64,000 nucleotides of DNA from assembly GCA_964638715.1 (NCBI GenBank), contig CAZWZF010000018.1, positions 1-64,000 of the forward strand. Reading direction: 5' to 3'. Under the pieces are notes generated by a model. That model saw only the letters and a list, made by a program, of their open reading frames with translations, was not told the DNA's origin and made no database searches. This document shows, one piece after another, positions 49,975 to 58,788 of this stretch (positions are counted from its first letter, which is position 1; the number at the start of each line of letters is the position of its first letter). A program made the position numbers and the translations under genes. The stretch is from JBAXQQ01 sp037131695. Lineage in GTDB: Bacteria; Armatimonadota; Hebobacteria; CAIYQO01.

Positions 49975-51507
49975 ATGATTTTCGAGAAAAACAGTAATAT
50001 GTCAGTAACCATTCAACGACAAGGACATGGGGCTGTTATTAATGTTAATAAAGAGTTAATGATTTTACTTGCCGGAGAATTGCATAACTCAAGTGCTTCC
50101 AGCTTATCTTATATTGAACCTATTTTAGATAAGATGGCTGCATTGCATTTGAATACTGTGCTGATACCAATTTCCTGGGAATTAATAGAACCTGAAGAAA
50201 ATATCTATAATTTTTCGTTAATTGATGATATAGTTGATGCTTGTAGAAACAGAAATCTTCATATCGTATTCTTATGGTTCGGAACATTAAAAAATGCTAT
50301 CTCATGCTATATTCCATCCTGGGTGAAAATGAATAACCAACGTTTTTTTCGTGCACAATCAGAACCCGGGAAAAATAGTTGGGCAGTTTCTGTGTTTTGT
50401 GAAGAGATTATGAAATGTGATGCTAAAGCATTCACTGAAATAATGAACCACATCAAGAAAATTGATGCGGACACAGGCACCGTTCTAATGATGCAAGTTG
50501 AAAATGAACCGGGTATTCTGGGCGCGGCGCGTGACCATTGCCCGGCGGCGGAAATTAAATTCAATGACCCGGTGCCGGATTCGTTAATTCAGTACCTGTC
50601 CCGTAATCATGAAACTTTAATTGAAGAAATTAAAAGTATTAAAATGAAGCCGGGTACATGGACAGATGTTTTCGGTGATGGTGCTGATGAAATATTCATG
50701 GCTTGGCATGTTGCGCAATTTATTGAAAATGTAGCCGCTGCCGGACGTAAAATCTATGACATCCCTATGTTTGTGAATGCGTGGCTTATTGCCGGTCCCG
50801 GATATGCCCCCGGTCAATATCCAAGCGGCGGACCGGTTTCCAAACTTATTGATATCTGGCGTGCAGCTGCACCTGCTATTGACTTTATTGCCCCGGATAT
50901 TTACCTGCAGGATTTTCGGGCAGAATGCGCATCATATACAAGGGGAGGAAATATACTGTTTATTCCGGAAGCGCAGAATAGTATAAAAGCCGCAGCAAAT
51001 GTGTTATACGCGATTGGCAAACATAAGGCGCTTGGATTTTCTCCATTTGCCATTGACGATTTATCCGAAGACCATCCTCTGTCTGAAACCTATAAACATC
51101 TTAACGAAATGATGCCGGTAATTATAGAGTCATACCGTAATGGAAATATCACCGGATTTCTGCAACAGGAAGATGAAGAGACATGGAATGCCGAGTTGGG
51201 TGATTTTATTTTTATGGCACGAACTTGCGGCAAAATGGAAGATGGTAAAGTTCCTGGCTCTGCAATTTTGTTGTCATTATCGGAAAATGAATTTATTATT
51301 ATGGGACGTCAGCTTATTTTTACATTTATGAACAAAAATAAGAATATGAACTACACCGAAATTATCCGTCTTGATATCGGGAGATATCAAGACGGTAAAT
51401 GGGTGGCGGAACGCCGTTTAAATGGTGATGAAACTGCCCATGGTACCGGTATATTGCTTGGTTCCGAACTACAAGTAGTACATTTTATCCTTAACTCTAT
51501 TAATTAG
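49975..51507 (+). CDS. Beta-galactosidase-like GH35/GH42-type glycosidase
   Basis: The 510-residue protein has no signal peptide. An AAAGGA site supports the first ATG. The barrel starts with L-L-A-G-E-L-H-N-S-S and I-S-W-E-L-I-E-P-E-E, typical of GH35-type enzymes. The likely acid/base is Glu178 in Q-V-E-N-E-P-G and the likely nucleophile Glu332 in F-I-P-E-A-Q. The C-terminal ~100 residues are beta-rich, as in the DUF5597-containing GH35-like group. It would remove beta-galactosyl or related residues from imported oligosaccharides. It is followed after 13 bp by a six-hairpin glycosidase and is probably repressed by LacI 2. Exact substrate unknown. Confidence 0.82.
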   Translation: MIFEKNSNMSVTIQRQGHGAVINVNKELMILLAGELHNSSASSLSYIEPILDKMAALHLNTVLIPISWELIEPEENIYNFSLIDDIVDACRNRNLHIVFLWFGTLKNAISCYIPSWVKMNNQRFFRAQSEPGKNSWAVSVFCEEIMKCDAKAFTEIMNHIKKIDADTGTVLMMQVENEPGILGAARDHCPAAEIKFNDPVPDSLIQYLSRNHETLIEEIKSIKMKPGTWTDVFGDGADEIFMAWHVAQFIENVAAAGRKIYDIPMFVNAWLIAGPGYAPGQYPSGGPVSKLIDIWRAAAPAIDFIAPDIYLQDFRAECASYTRGGNILFIPEAQNSIKAAANVLYAIGKHKALGFSPFAIDDLSEDHPLSETYKHLNEMMPVIIESYRNGNITGFLQQEDEETWNAELGDFIFMARTCGKMEDGKVPGSAILLSLSENEFIIMGRQLIFTFMNKNKNMNYTEIIRLDIGRYQDGKWVAERRLNGDETAHGTGILLGSELQVVHFILNSIN

Positions 51508-51520
51508 GAGAACATATCAT

Positions 51521-53206
51521 ATGAAGAACGAAGCATTATATAATATAGAAGACATACCTTTCAGCCGTTTTGGGTCATATCTTGCTATTTCTAAATTGAA
51601 AGAAAAAAATGGAATTCCAGCGGGGATTTGGATTCGCAATATCCATGGCGATGCAGCCCGTGAAGTTTTTAGAATTGAAATTATGGAAGATAATATACCT
51701 GTAAACGCAGAAATTATCACTTCACCTGCTGAATTGGTGATTAAATCATCAAAAGGTTATATAAGAATCTGCTTATCTGGCCTTAACAGAATACGCGTAA
51801 AGTCAGAAAATATCGGTTTTCGCTTGACTGCGCGACCCGGTAATTATAATAGTGCCATACCACAGGAAAACAGACGATGGTTGTTAAATATTGCGACAGC
51901 TTTTCAAAATTATATCTTAACTCCACTAAATGGGAATATTGCAGTTGAATGTCCATGGGAAGTCGCGCGGTGCAAACATATTTTTATTAACGCGCAACCG
52001 GATAGCGAAATAATAATTGATCAGGGAGTAGGCTGCTGGCATCCGGATCCTATAACAACAACATATGATGATGATGTCGATATTATAGCAAATGAGTTTA
52101 ATCGATTCGCGTCAGGATATCAGTCATGTAAGGACAAATACACTGATACAACATCACTTGCTGTTTACCTGAATTGGTCGACAGTGGTTGAGCCATGCGG
52201 GTTATTCACACGACCAGCTATGTTAATGAGTAAAAATCATATGACAAATGTCTGGAGTTGGGACCACGCTTTTAATGCATTAGCTCTTAGTCCTTGTCAT
52301 CCGGAGTTATCATGGGATCAATTGATGCTTATGTTTGATCACCAACACAATTCAGGACAACTTCCGGATTTCTTAAATGATATTTTAAAGCTGTATAATT
52401 TCGTAAAACCTCCCATTCATGGCTGGATATTCCAGCAAATGCAACAGTATAACACATGGTTTCAACAAAAAAGCATTATTACTGAATTATATGAACCTTT
52501 GTGCAAATGGACTGAATGGTGGTTCACATACCGTAATCCAGATGGAGATGGTATGCCGCAATATCACCACGGCAATGATTCCGGTTGGGATAACGGTACA
52601 GTATTTGATATGGTATTGCCAACAAAAGGATCCGATTTAACTGCATTGCTTATTATTCAAATGGAAACCATCAGCAAGATGGCTATCGCACTGGAATACC
52701 ATGATGAAGCAATTAAATGGCAGAAACGCGCGGATGAATTATTGCAGCAAATGATTATCCATTTTTGGGATGGAACAAAATTTATTAACCCATCAGCAAT
52801 TGACGGAAAGATTTCTGAAATGTCAGATAGTATATTCAGCTGCCTCCCAATTATATTAGGTAATCGTCTTCCTGATGATATAAAAAAATCCCTGATAAAA
52901 GAGATTAAACGACATCTGACTCCTTGGGGATTAGCTACTGAAAATATTAACTCTCCTCTTTATGAATCTGATGGTTACTGGCGTGGTCCAATATGGGCAC
53001 CACCAACATTTATGATTGTGAATGGATTATTTCAGATTGGAGAAAATAATCTGGCAATCGACATCGCGCAACGATTTTGCAGATTATGTGAAAAAGAAGG
53101 GTTCGCAGAAAACTTTGATGCTATAACCGGTACCGCATTACGTGACAAAGCTTACACATGGACCTCAAGCATTTTTCTTTTACTTAATCGGATGCAGCAA
53201 GAATAA
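51521..53206 (+). CDS. GH63-like six-hairpin glycosidase
   Basis: The 561-residue protein has an N-terminal beta domain (about 1-190). The (alpha/alpha)6 barrel carries the GH63 signatures V-W-S-W-D-H-A (Asp248), N-D-S-G-W-D-N-G and G-Y-W-R-G-P-I-W-A-P. It is shorter than the 813- and 804-residue relatives because it lacks their C-terminal beta-sandwich. It is closer to the mannosylglycerate hydrolase/glucosidase group than those are. AGGAG precedes the start. No signal peptide, so it probably works in the cytoplasm beside the GH35-like enzyme. A strong terminator follows. Confidence 0.82.
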   Translation: MKNEALYNIEDIPFSRFGSYLAISKLKEKNGIPAGIWIRNIHGDAAREVFRIEIMEDNIPVNAEIITSPAELVIKSSKGYIRICLSGLNRIRVKSENIGFRLTARPGNYNSAIPQENRRWLLNIATAFQNYILTPLNGNIAVECPWEVARCKHIFINAQPDSEIIIDQGVGCWHPDPITTTYDDDVDIIANEFNRFASGYQSCKDKYTDTTSLAVYLNWSTVVEPCGLFTRPAMLMSKNHMTNVWSWDHAFNALALSPCHPELSWDQLMLMFDHQHNSGQLPDFLNDILKLYNFVKPPIHGWIFQQMQQYNTWFQQKSIITELYEPLCKWTEWWFTYRNPDGDGMPQYHHGNDSGWDNGTVFDMVLPTKGSDLTALLIIQMETISKMAIALEYHDEAIKWQKRADELLQQMIIHFWDGTKFINPSAIDGKISEMSDSIFSCLPIILGNRLPDDIKKSLIKEIKRHLTPWGLATENINSPLYESDGYWRGPIWAPPTFMIVNGLFQIGENNLAIDIAQRFCRLCEKEGFAENFDAITGTALRDKAYTWTSSIFLLLNRMQQE

Positions 53207-53388
53207 ACTAACTTTTCAATAACTATGGATAATCCATGTCATTGATACACATCGCCGGTAGAGACATTGCTTATAGTCTTCCAATAAAGTCTACTAATAA
53301 GGTTTTAGACATTTTTCCTCCTACCACCCGTAATTAAAAAACACCATTCAAAATTTCTGGGTTTCGTAGTATACACCTTACCATTTTT

Positions 53389-53420
53389 AACCGCCAGAGT
53401 TTACTCCGGCGGTTTTTGTT
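53389..53420 (+). terminator. Rho-independent terminator of the plus-strand operon
   Basis: The hairpin AACCGCC…GGCGGTT (53389-53395 and 53408-53414), with an inner GAGT/ACTC stem after one mismatch, is followed by TTTTTGTTT. The rest of the 367-bp gap (53207-53573) shows no other structure or gene. Base composition rises sharply at about 53570. Confidence 0.85.
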
Positions 53421-53573
53421 TAGATGCTGTAGGTTAAGTAATTTCTTTTATACATATTGTTAAAATACACAAGCATATACTGGTTAATAGATAAACCCGT
53501 CCCTATATATAACATCAAAATTTCATTTATCCCCTACTATAAAATAACTGAACCACCTAATTTTATAGTGCAA

Positions 53574-53761
53574 TCATGGCCGCGGAAAACTGACTGACAA
53601 CATCGCCTCGATATCCAGTGGATCGATGCCAAAATGTTTCTGCTGGCGGTCACGTTCGATGGTGACGGCGCAGGCCGTCTTCGGATAGATTCGTCCTCAT
53701 GAAAAAGGCATAATGTGGCGGCAAAGACGCCCATCCACGGGTGGGTGTGCCAGTCAGACAT
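53574..53761 (-). pseudogene. Fused remnant of a second DapA-family / Gfo-Idh gene pair
   Basis: From the ATG at 53761 (AAAGGAA ribosome site) the DNA encodes W-H-T-H-P-W-M-G-V-F-A-A-T-L, the N terminus of the DapA-family protein at 56498. About 30 codons in, after a small frameshift, it switches to F-G-I-D-P-L-D-I-E-A-M-L-S-V-S-F-P-R-P and a stop at 53574. This is the C terminus of the Gfo/Idh protein at 55200. About 2 kb between these points has been lost compared with the intact pair. It is divergent in sequence, so it is an older paralogous pair and not a recent copy. Confidence 0.85.
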
Positions 53762-53839
53762 CGAACGTTCCTTTCCCACGGAGAATACACGAACCTAACT
53801 CCTCCTCGAGCGTCACTCGCCGATGCCAACCTAGTGAGC

Positions 53840-53881
53840 TATCGCACGCCGGTTGCGCTGAAGTGGTACCTGCGTGCGATA
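53840..53881 (-). terminator. Possible hairpin terminator after the lectin-prepilin gene
   Basis: Arms TATCGCACG (53840-53848) and CGTGCGATA (53873-53881) pair perfectly with a 24-base loop, 20 bp past the stop at 53902. The absence of a T run makes a standard rho-independent terminator uncertain. Confidence 0.3.
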
Positions 53882-53901
53882 ACTCGCTGATTCTCTGGTT
53901 G

Positions 53902-55047
53902 TTACAAGCCGTATTTTTTCACGAGGTATTTTTGGATAGCGGTAATGTCACTGGATGGAAGGACCGAATTATAAATGATCAATTCCGCGATATCGCCAGC
54001 CAGTCTATACGAGTTCTTGTCATACCGCGCACCGAGAACAAAGGGTGTCCCGCTGGCAGTGGCATTTGCGGTGATAGTGCCAGTGACGGCTGTACCCCCG
54101 CGGATGCCCAGAGTCGAGTTGGCTCCATTCTGGACATGGGTGACAACGGCAAATCCCCCGGCGGTATACGACGAAGATGGAATACTGATGGAGCCTACTC
54201 CGCCATCGCGCCCTCCAAAAAGACCATTAGCAGAGCTCATGTGAATGAAATATCGACTAGCGCTACTGTCAGTGGCCGTGTCAAATACAAAGCCCAATGA
54301 CGCGGGTTGCGATAATTTCCAGACGCCGATGATGGTTGCAGCACCACCAGCGAAGATTGATTGATCCACAGCGAAGTAATTACTGGTGCCATTTAACCGC
54401 ATAACGGGATATCCATTCAGGGTGTTGGTGACGAGTGTGCCCGTGCCTGTCAACGCATATGCACGACTACTACTGTCCGTCCAGGTTGTGACCGGGCCCG
54501 TGATGGTCAACGCGTCCGCGCGCAGCCAGAGAGCGAGCTTGTTCGTGCTCACGGGAAGGTCGGGCTTGCCCTTCACGCTGGTCACATGCCCATCGGCATA
54601 CGCGACGATCGTTCCCTGGCTATGACGCGCCTCACAATCCGTTGAATAATATGCAGTATTGGGGGATGACGCGCCGGTTCCCACGCCGTCAGCTGTCAGC
54701 ATCTGGGTCGTGGGGTCAATGATATCGCCGATAGCCGCCCCTTCCATCCACGCATTGAAGACATACCCATTGACGACTTTGCTCCCCGCGGTGGGGCAGA
54801 TTAATACACCCGGATCAACCTTGATATCTGACCATACTGACGTAACCGGCGGCATAACTTCTTCATGATCCTGCGCATACATCTGAATCGACGCCGCAAT
54901 CTGACGCTGATTATTAATACAGGTAGTTTGCCGTGCTTTCTCACGTGCTCTGGCAAAAACCGGGAACAGAATGGCGGCGAGGATAGCAATTATGGCTATC
55001 ACGACCAGCAATTCAATGAGAGTGAAACCTTTTTGCCTTGTTTTCAT
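53902..55047 (-). CDS. Type IV prepilin-like protein with a C-terminal LamG-like lectin domain
   Basis: The 381-residue protein begins M-K-T-R-Q-K-G-F-T-L-I-E, with AAAGGAG before it. The pilin helix, R-A-R-E-K-A-R-Q-T-T-C-I-N-N-Q and R-H-S-Q-G-T-I-V-A-Y-A-D-G-H-V fill about residues 1-165. From about 170 on it is a concanavalin/LamG-like domain: L-A-L-W-L-R-A-D … A-G-D-I-A-E-L-I-I-Y-N … Y-L-V-K-K-Y-G-L. The same domain architecture occurs near the N terminus of the giant glycosidase at 21808. This gives the best direct hint that the prepilin proteins here bind glycans at the surface. The gene is richer in GC than the other three prepilin genes and has its own promoter. Confidence 0.8.
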   Translation of the reverse strand: MKTRQKGFTLIELLVVIAIIAILAAILFPVFARAREKARQTTCINNQRQIAASIQMYAQDHEEVMPPVTSVWSDIKVDPGVLICPTAGSKVVNGYVFNAWMEGAAIGDIIDPTTQMLTADGVGTGASSPNTAYYSTDCEARHSQGTIVAYADGHVTSVKGKPDLPVSTNKLALWLRADALTITGPVTTWTDSSSRAYALTGTGTLVTNTLNGYPVMRLNGTSNYFAVDQSIFAGGAATIIGVWKLSQPASLGFVFDTATDSSASRYFIHMSSANGLFGGRDGGVGSISIPSSSYTAGGFAVVTHVQNGANSTLGIRGGTAVTGTITANATASGTPFVLGARYDKNSYRLAGDIAELIIYNSVLPSSDITAIQKYLVKKYGL

Positions 55048-55089
55048 AGCTTTATCTCCTTTACATATTACAAGAATATCTTGTATATA

Positions 55090-55118
55090 TCATCTAATCC
55101 ACACAGCAAACCTGTCAA
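55090..55118 (-). promoter_or_regulatory. Probable promoter of the lectin-prepilin gene
   Basis: A perfect -35 TTGACA (55113-55118) stands 17 bases before AGATGA (55090-55095), a weak -10. The ATG is about 43 bp further on. It lies in the A/T-rich gap after the Gfo/Idh gene, so the prepilin gene is likely transcribed separately. Confidence 0.35.
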
Positions 55119-55199
55119 GTGTAAATTGATGAAATAAGATGAAATACCACTTTTTTTCGGTATGTTTATTTCGTAATGTAGAAAATATACAGGCTACGG

Positions 55200-56486
55200 T
55201 TACGGCCGCGGAAAACTCACCGACAGCATGGCGTCCACATCGAGCGGATCGACACCGAACTGTTTCCATTGGGCCTCGCGCGTCAGAGCATCGCTTTCCA
55301 GATCACCTTCAATAGGCAGTTTAATACGCCGCCCTTCCTGCAGGTTGCTTTCATGCGCGCCAATTTCCATCATGTCGCTCATCAGCGCGTCTTCGCCGGT
55401 GAACTCGCTGGCGCGCAGATCGCGGACAGCAAGTGCAAAGTCCACTACATGCTCCATAACCGCCACGCCATACCAGTCGCGACTGTTGACTTTACCGCAC
55501 TTGGCGTGGGTCATGAGCGGACTGACATACTCGATACGGCCGCCGGGGGTGTCGGCATGCATACCTGTCCAGACTTCGCCGGTGGTATCATGCGCAACAG
55601 GTGTAACCACATCGGCATAGCCGCCGCCCCAAAGATTTCCTGCCGCTTCCTGAGCCGGAGCCAGTTTATCATCTGATACGTAGCGCAGTTCGGTCTGTTC
55701 ATTACCCCAGTGAACGCCTGGCGCGCGGTGTACCAATGTGCCGCGTTCTCCCTGGAACTCGGTGTAACCCGGCCGCGGATGGCGTCCCAAATGTCCCTTG
55801 ACGTGCCCGCTGCCCACATCCATCACCATCATATCATTCGAAAAATGGAAGAAACGGGCTTTTAGCGTTTCAACATCATGGCGGCGTTGCGGCATTGAGT
55901 AGAACGCCGGATGCGTCATGTCGTGGTCAATGCTTTGTACCCATTCCGGATGACATTGAGCAAAGGCAATCCAGCGTGAATTATTATGGTAACCAGTGTG
56001 GTCAGCGTAACTTACTATCCTTCCAATACGTCCCAGATAATTGCAGTCTCGCACTGTCTGGGCAAATCGGTCGATGGGCATGCGGAAGAAATTCTCCGCC
56101 ACGCGCACAATTACATTGTTATCCTTGGCGACAGAAATCATCTCTTTTGCCTGACAAACCATACTCGCCCATGTAGTCTCGGTGTGGTTGGGAATACCGT
56201 TAGATGAAAGAAAAACAGAGATTGAGTGATGCGAAGGTATAGGTGTAACTACCAGGGCCGCCTCCATAGGTCGGTCTACAACCAGTTTGCGAATGTCGGA
56301 GTAATAGGGCACGCCAAGGGTTTCCGCCAGTTTCTGACCATTTTCGGCTACCGGGTCGCAGACCGCCACCGGCACACACCAGGGCTTAAGTGACTCCCAA
56401 ATTGGCTGATAAATGGTCTGGGACCGGGTACCGGCGCCAATTATTGCAATGCGCAAAGGCTCATCAGGTATAGGTAATGTTGACAT
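55200..56486 (-). CDS. Gfo/Idh/MocA-family oxidoreductase lacking the usual EKP lysine
   Basis: The 428-residue protein has a nucleotide-binding start (R-I-A-I-I-G-A-G-T-R at about 11-20) and V-V-T-P-I-P-S-H-H, the typical Rossmann half of this family. A C-terminal alpha/beta domain follows. Members oxidise or reduce sugars and inositols with NAD(P). The usual E-K-P motif after the Rossmann fold reads E-T-T-W here, so the catalytic Lys is missing and the activity may differ. The ribosome site is AAGGAG, and the gene follows the DapA-family gene by 11 bp. A fused remnant of a related pair lies at 53574. Confidence 0.82.
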   Translation of the reverse strand: MSTLPIPDEPLRIAIIGAGTRSQTIYQPIWESLKPWCVPVAVCDPVAENGQKLAETLGVPYYSDIRKLVVDRPMEAALVVTPIPSHHSISVFLSSNGIPNHTETTWASMVCQAKEMISVAKDNNVIVRVAENFFRMPIDRFAQTVRDCNYLGRIGRIVSYADHTGYHNNSRWIAFAQCHPEWVQSIDHDMTHPAFYSMPQRRHDVETLKARFFHFSNDMMVMDVGSGHVKGHLGRHPRPGYTEFQGERGTLVHRAPGVHWGNEQTELRYVSDDKLAPAQEAAGNLWGGGYADVVTPVAHDTTGEVWTGMHADTPGGRIEYVSPLMTHAKCGKVNSRDWYGVAVMEHVVDFALAVRDLRASEFTGEDALMSDMMEIGAHESNLQEGRRIKLPIEGDLESDALTREAQWKQFGVDPLDVDAMLSVSFPRP

Positions 56487-56497
56487 AATTTCTCCTT

Positions 56498-57439
56498 CTA
56501 TCTTACCGGTTGCATGCCAATAGCACGCAAACCATCGCGAAGATTTTGTATATCATTTTCAGACAATGGACGAACCGGCCGCCGGAAAACAGGTGATGAA
56601 AATTTTCCCAATAGCCATCGCGCAACCTTCATACGCTGATGAGCACTGCCGGACGGTTCACCAAAATTATAAATTAGCCGCGCAAGCGGATCTTCTGTCT
56701 GTTGTGCTTTGCGCGCCTGCGCCAAATCACCTTCCAACGCCGCATGGGTCAACTCAATTATTAATTCCGGCGCGAAACCGGCAAAGCCAACCAATGCGCC
56801 GTCTGCCCCTTCCAGCAAAGTCGGCAACAAAAACTCGTCATGACAGGTTATTATTGAAACGTGAGGGGCGGCTTCTTTAAGTTTTTCATAATCATATCGC
56901 CAGCGAGACATATCACGGGTACCCATTTTTATGGTAACAACTTGCGGAATTTTCACCATTTCCAACATCTCAGCCAGAGTATAACCCGCTTTAGTCCAGG
57001 ACGGATACTGATGAATGATGATATTTATACCCGCGCCAACGGCCACATCCTCAATAAAACCAATAGCACTGGACGATGACCGTCCAAAACGCAGCCATTC
57101 ATGCGGCGGCATCAACAGAATAGCGTCAGCACCGGCTTCTTTAGCTGCCAACGCGTCGTCAATAGCTTCCAGACTGCCCTCGGCAGCAACACCGGAAACA
57201 ACTTTGCAGCGACCGCGCACAGATTCGGCAACAATACGTGTAACCTGTGCCCGTTCGCGATGACGTAAAGCCATAATCTCGCCGGTGTGGCCGTTGCAAG
57301 TCAGGCCTTTCATGCCCTGTATGGCAGCCAATTCGTCGATATAAACGCGTAAGCCGTCTTCATCAATAGATTCGTCCTTATGAAAAGGACATAATGTGGC
57401 GGCAAAAACGCCCATCCACGGGTGGGTGTGCCAGGTCAT
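56498..57439 (-). CDS. DapA/NAL-family class I aldolase
   Basis: The 313-residue protein has the dihydrodipicolinate synthase / N-acetylneuraminate lyase fold. It has C-N-G-H-T-G-E near residue 50, Tyr145 in H-Q-Y-P and the Schiff-base Lys171 in V-T-I-K-M-G. The family cleaves or forms 2-keto acids such as sialic acid or keto-deoxy sugar acids. A sugar-acid aldolase fits the glycan-degrading context better than lysine synthesis, but the substrate cannot be read. The ribosome site is AAGGAG. It is the first gene of a pair with the Gfo/Idh protein. Confidence 0.85.
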   Translation of the reverse strand: MTWHTHPWMGVFAATLCPFHKDESIDEDGLRVYIDELAAIQGMKGLTCNGHTGEIMALRHRERAQVTRIVAESVRGRCKVVSGVAAEGSLEAIDDALAAKEAGADAILLMPPHEWLRFGRSSSSAIGFIEDVAVGAGINIIIHQYPSWTKAGYTLAEMLEMVKIPQVVTIKMGTRDMSRWRYDYEKLKEAAPHVSIITCHDEFLLPTLLEGADGALVGFAGFAPELIIELTHAALEGDLAQARKAQQTEDPLARLIYNFGEPSGSAHQRMKVARWLLGKFSSPVFRRPVRPLSENDIQNLRDGLRAIGMQPVR

Positions 57440-57524
57440 AATATTTCTCCTTGTTCTTATATAGATTACGATTTCGGAACATTAGCATATAACCGATGAA
57501 TGATTTTAATTATCTTTCATCGGA

Positions 57525-57761
57525 TCACATCTTTTTCCAGGCGGACAACCGCATGGCATTAAGTTCGCCATCGTAGGCAACTACACGGATGGCTGCAGTC
57601 CATTGATCGGTCAGCGCGGGATGCTTAGCGCGGCAGGAGTCCAGCGCAGTCTCCAGGTAGAGCCGCGGCTCTTCCTTGACGATGACCGTCGAAATGATGT
57701 CCTGAATGTCCGCAAGATCCTGCTTGCGGATGTCCATGTGAAAGGCGGCAAAGGTAATCAT
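57525..57761 (-). pseudogene. Truncated glycosyltransferase-like gene fused to an unrelated tail
   Basis: The first ~48 codons equal the start of the intact glycosyltransferase-like gene at 62200-62973 (…L-D-S-C-R-A-K-H-P). Identity ends at 57617. The remaining ~30 residues (A-L-T-D-Q-W … R-L-S-A-W-K-K-M) match nothing else in the window and may be the 3' end of another gene. All of the sugar-nucleotide site, including the D-x-D region, is missing, so the product cannot work. The start overlaps the amidohydrolase stop by ATGA. Confidence 0.8.
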
Positions 57762-58788
57762 CGGTTATGTGCTCCCATTATCTTTAAGCTGTTCATATGC
57801 AATATAGCTTTTAGTTGCGCGTCATTCACCGGCAAGTCACTCACCACAGCCAGCGTGGAGCGGATGTTCACCGCGCCTTGCTCGGGACCGAAGGGCATGT
57901 CGGAGGCGAAGAGCACGCGCTCATGACCGAAGAACTGCAAGGCGCATTCAACGGCGGCGGTCGATCCGAAGGTGGCGGTGTCGGTGTAAAACCGCCTGAA
58001 AGCAGCGAGTGACTCGCCGTGCAGGGGGGTGTTCTCCCGCTCGCGCAGTTCCGGCGGCGTGCGCGAGCCATAAGCTACCAGACCGGCACCGAGGCGTCCC
58101 TCGACCATGGGAATCAGCCCACCACCATGGTGGGTGATGATTTTCAGGTCCGGCCAGCGGTCGAAAACCCCGGCGAAGACCAACCGGTACATGGCCTTAC
58201 TCGTCTCGTAAGGCCACCCGAGCGTCCACCATAGTTCGTACTTCGAGTAGGTCTCACCGGCGTAATCCGGCGTGTCCATACCGAGTGTCGGGTGCAGCAG
58301 GATCGGCCGGTCGAGTTCCGCCATGAGGGCGAACAGGTCCATAAACGGCGGAGTGTCGATTGCCGCGCCGTTCATATTGGTGAAGATCTGCACGCCACAG
58401 GCGCCGAGTTCGGTGACGGCCCGGTGCGCTTCCTCAAGCATCGCCTTCGGATGATTCAGCGCTAGCGCGGCGAAGAAGCCGGGGAAGCGGTCTGAATGCC
58501 GTGCCGCCATCGCCGCCATGCCGTCGTTAGCGCGGCGGACCAGTTCCGCGGTCTGCTCCGGGCCAACCAGCACTTCCAGCGGCGGCGAGACCAGGCACGG
58601 CACCTGGGAGTAACCGGGGAAGCGGTCCATCAGCCGCAGACGCGCGTCGAGGTCGGTCATCACCGGCATGGCCAGAGCGCGCTCGAGCATGCGCAGCGGC
58701 CGCCTGGAAGCCTTTAATACCGCCGCGCCATAGTCCGGCGGCGCCCAGTGGCAGAATATGTCGATGGTAGTGTTCATATCCCCATAGT
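57617..58788. repeat. Exact direct repeat, left copy
   Basis: The 1172 bases here recur at 62829-64000 with an offset of 5212. Both copies encode an identical 339-residue amidohydrolase and the first part of a glycosyltransferase-like protein. The left boundary is a sharp break inside a gene. The right boundary is not seen because the other copy runs into the window edge. Confidence 0.9.
57758..58777 (-). CDS. ACMSD-like amidohydrolase (Amidohydrolase_2), copy in left repeat
   Basis: The 339-residue protein has the metal-dependent TIM-barrel layout of the amidohydrolase-2 / aminocarboxymuconate-semialdehyde decarboxylase group. It opens with I-D-I-F-C-H, followed by I-L-L-H-P-T, I-I-T-H-H-G-G-G and F-A-S-D-M-P-F-G, which would supply metal-binding His and Asp. 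Such enzymes are decarboxylases or hydrolases of small acids or lactones; the substrate is unknown here. It is coupled by ATGA to the broken gene downstream and overlaps the fused remnant upstream. It is identical in protein sequence to the copy at 62970. Confidence 0.82.
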   Translation of the reverse strand: MNTTIDIFCHWAPPDYGAAVLKASRRPLRMLERALAMPVMTDLDARLRLMDRFPGYSQVPCLVSPPLEVLVGPEQTAELVRRANDGMAAMAARHSDRFPGFFAALALNHPKAMLEEAHRAVTELGACGVQIFTNMNGAAIDTPPFMDLFALMAELDRPILLHPTLGMDTPDYAGETYSKYELWWTLGWPYETSKAMYRLVFAGVFDRWPDLKIITHHGGGLIPMVEGRLGAGLVAYGSRTPPELRERENTPLHGESLAAFRRFYTDTATFGSTAAVECALQFFGHERVLFASDMPFGPEQGAVNIRSTLAVVSDLPVNDAQLKAILHMNSLKIMGAHNR

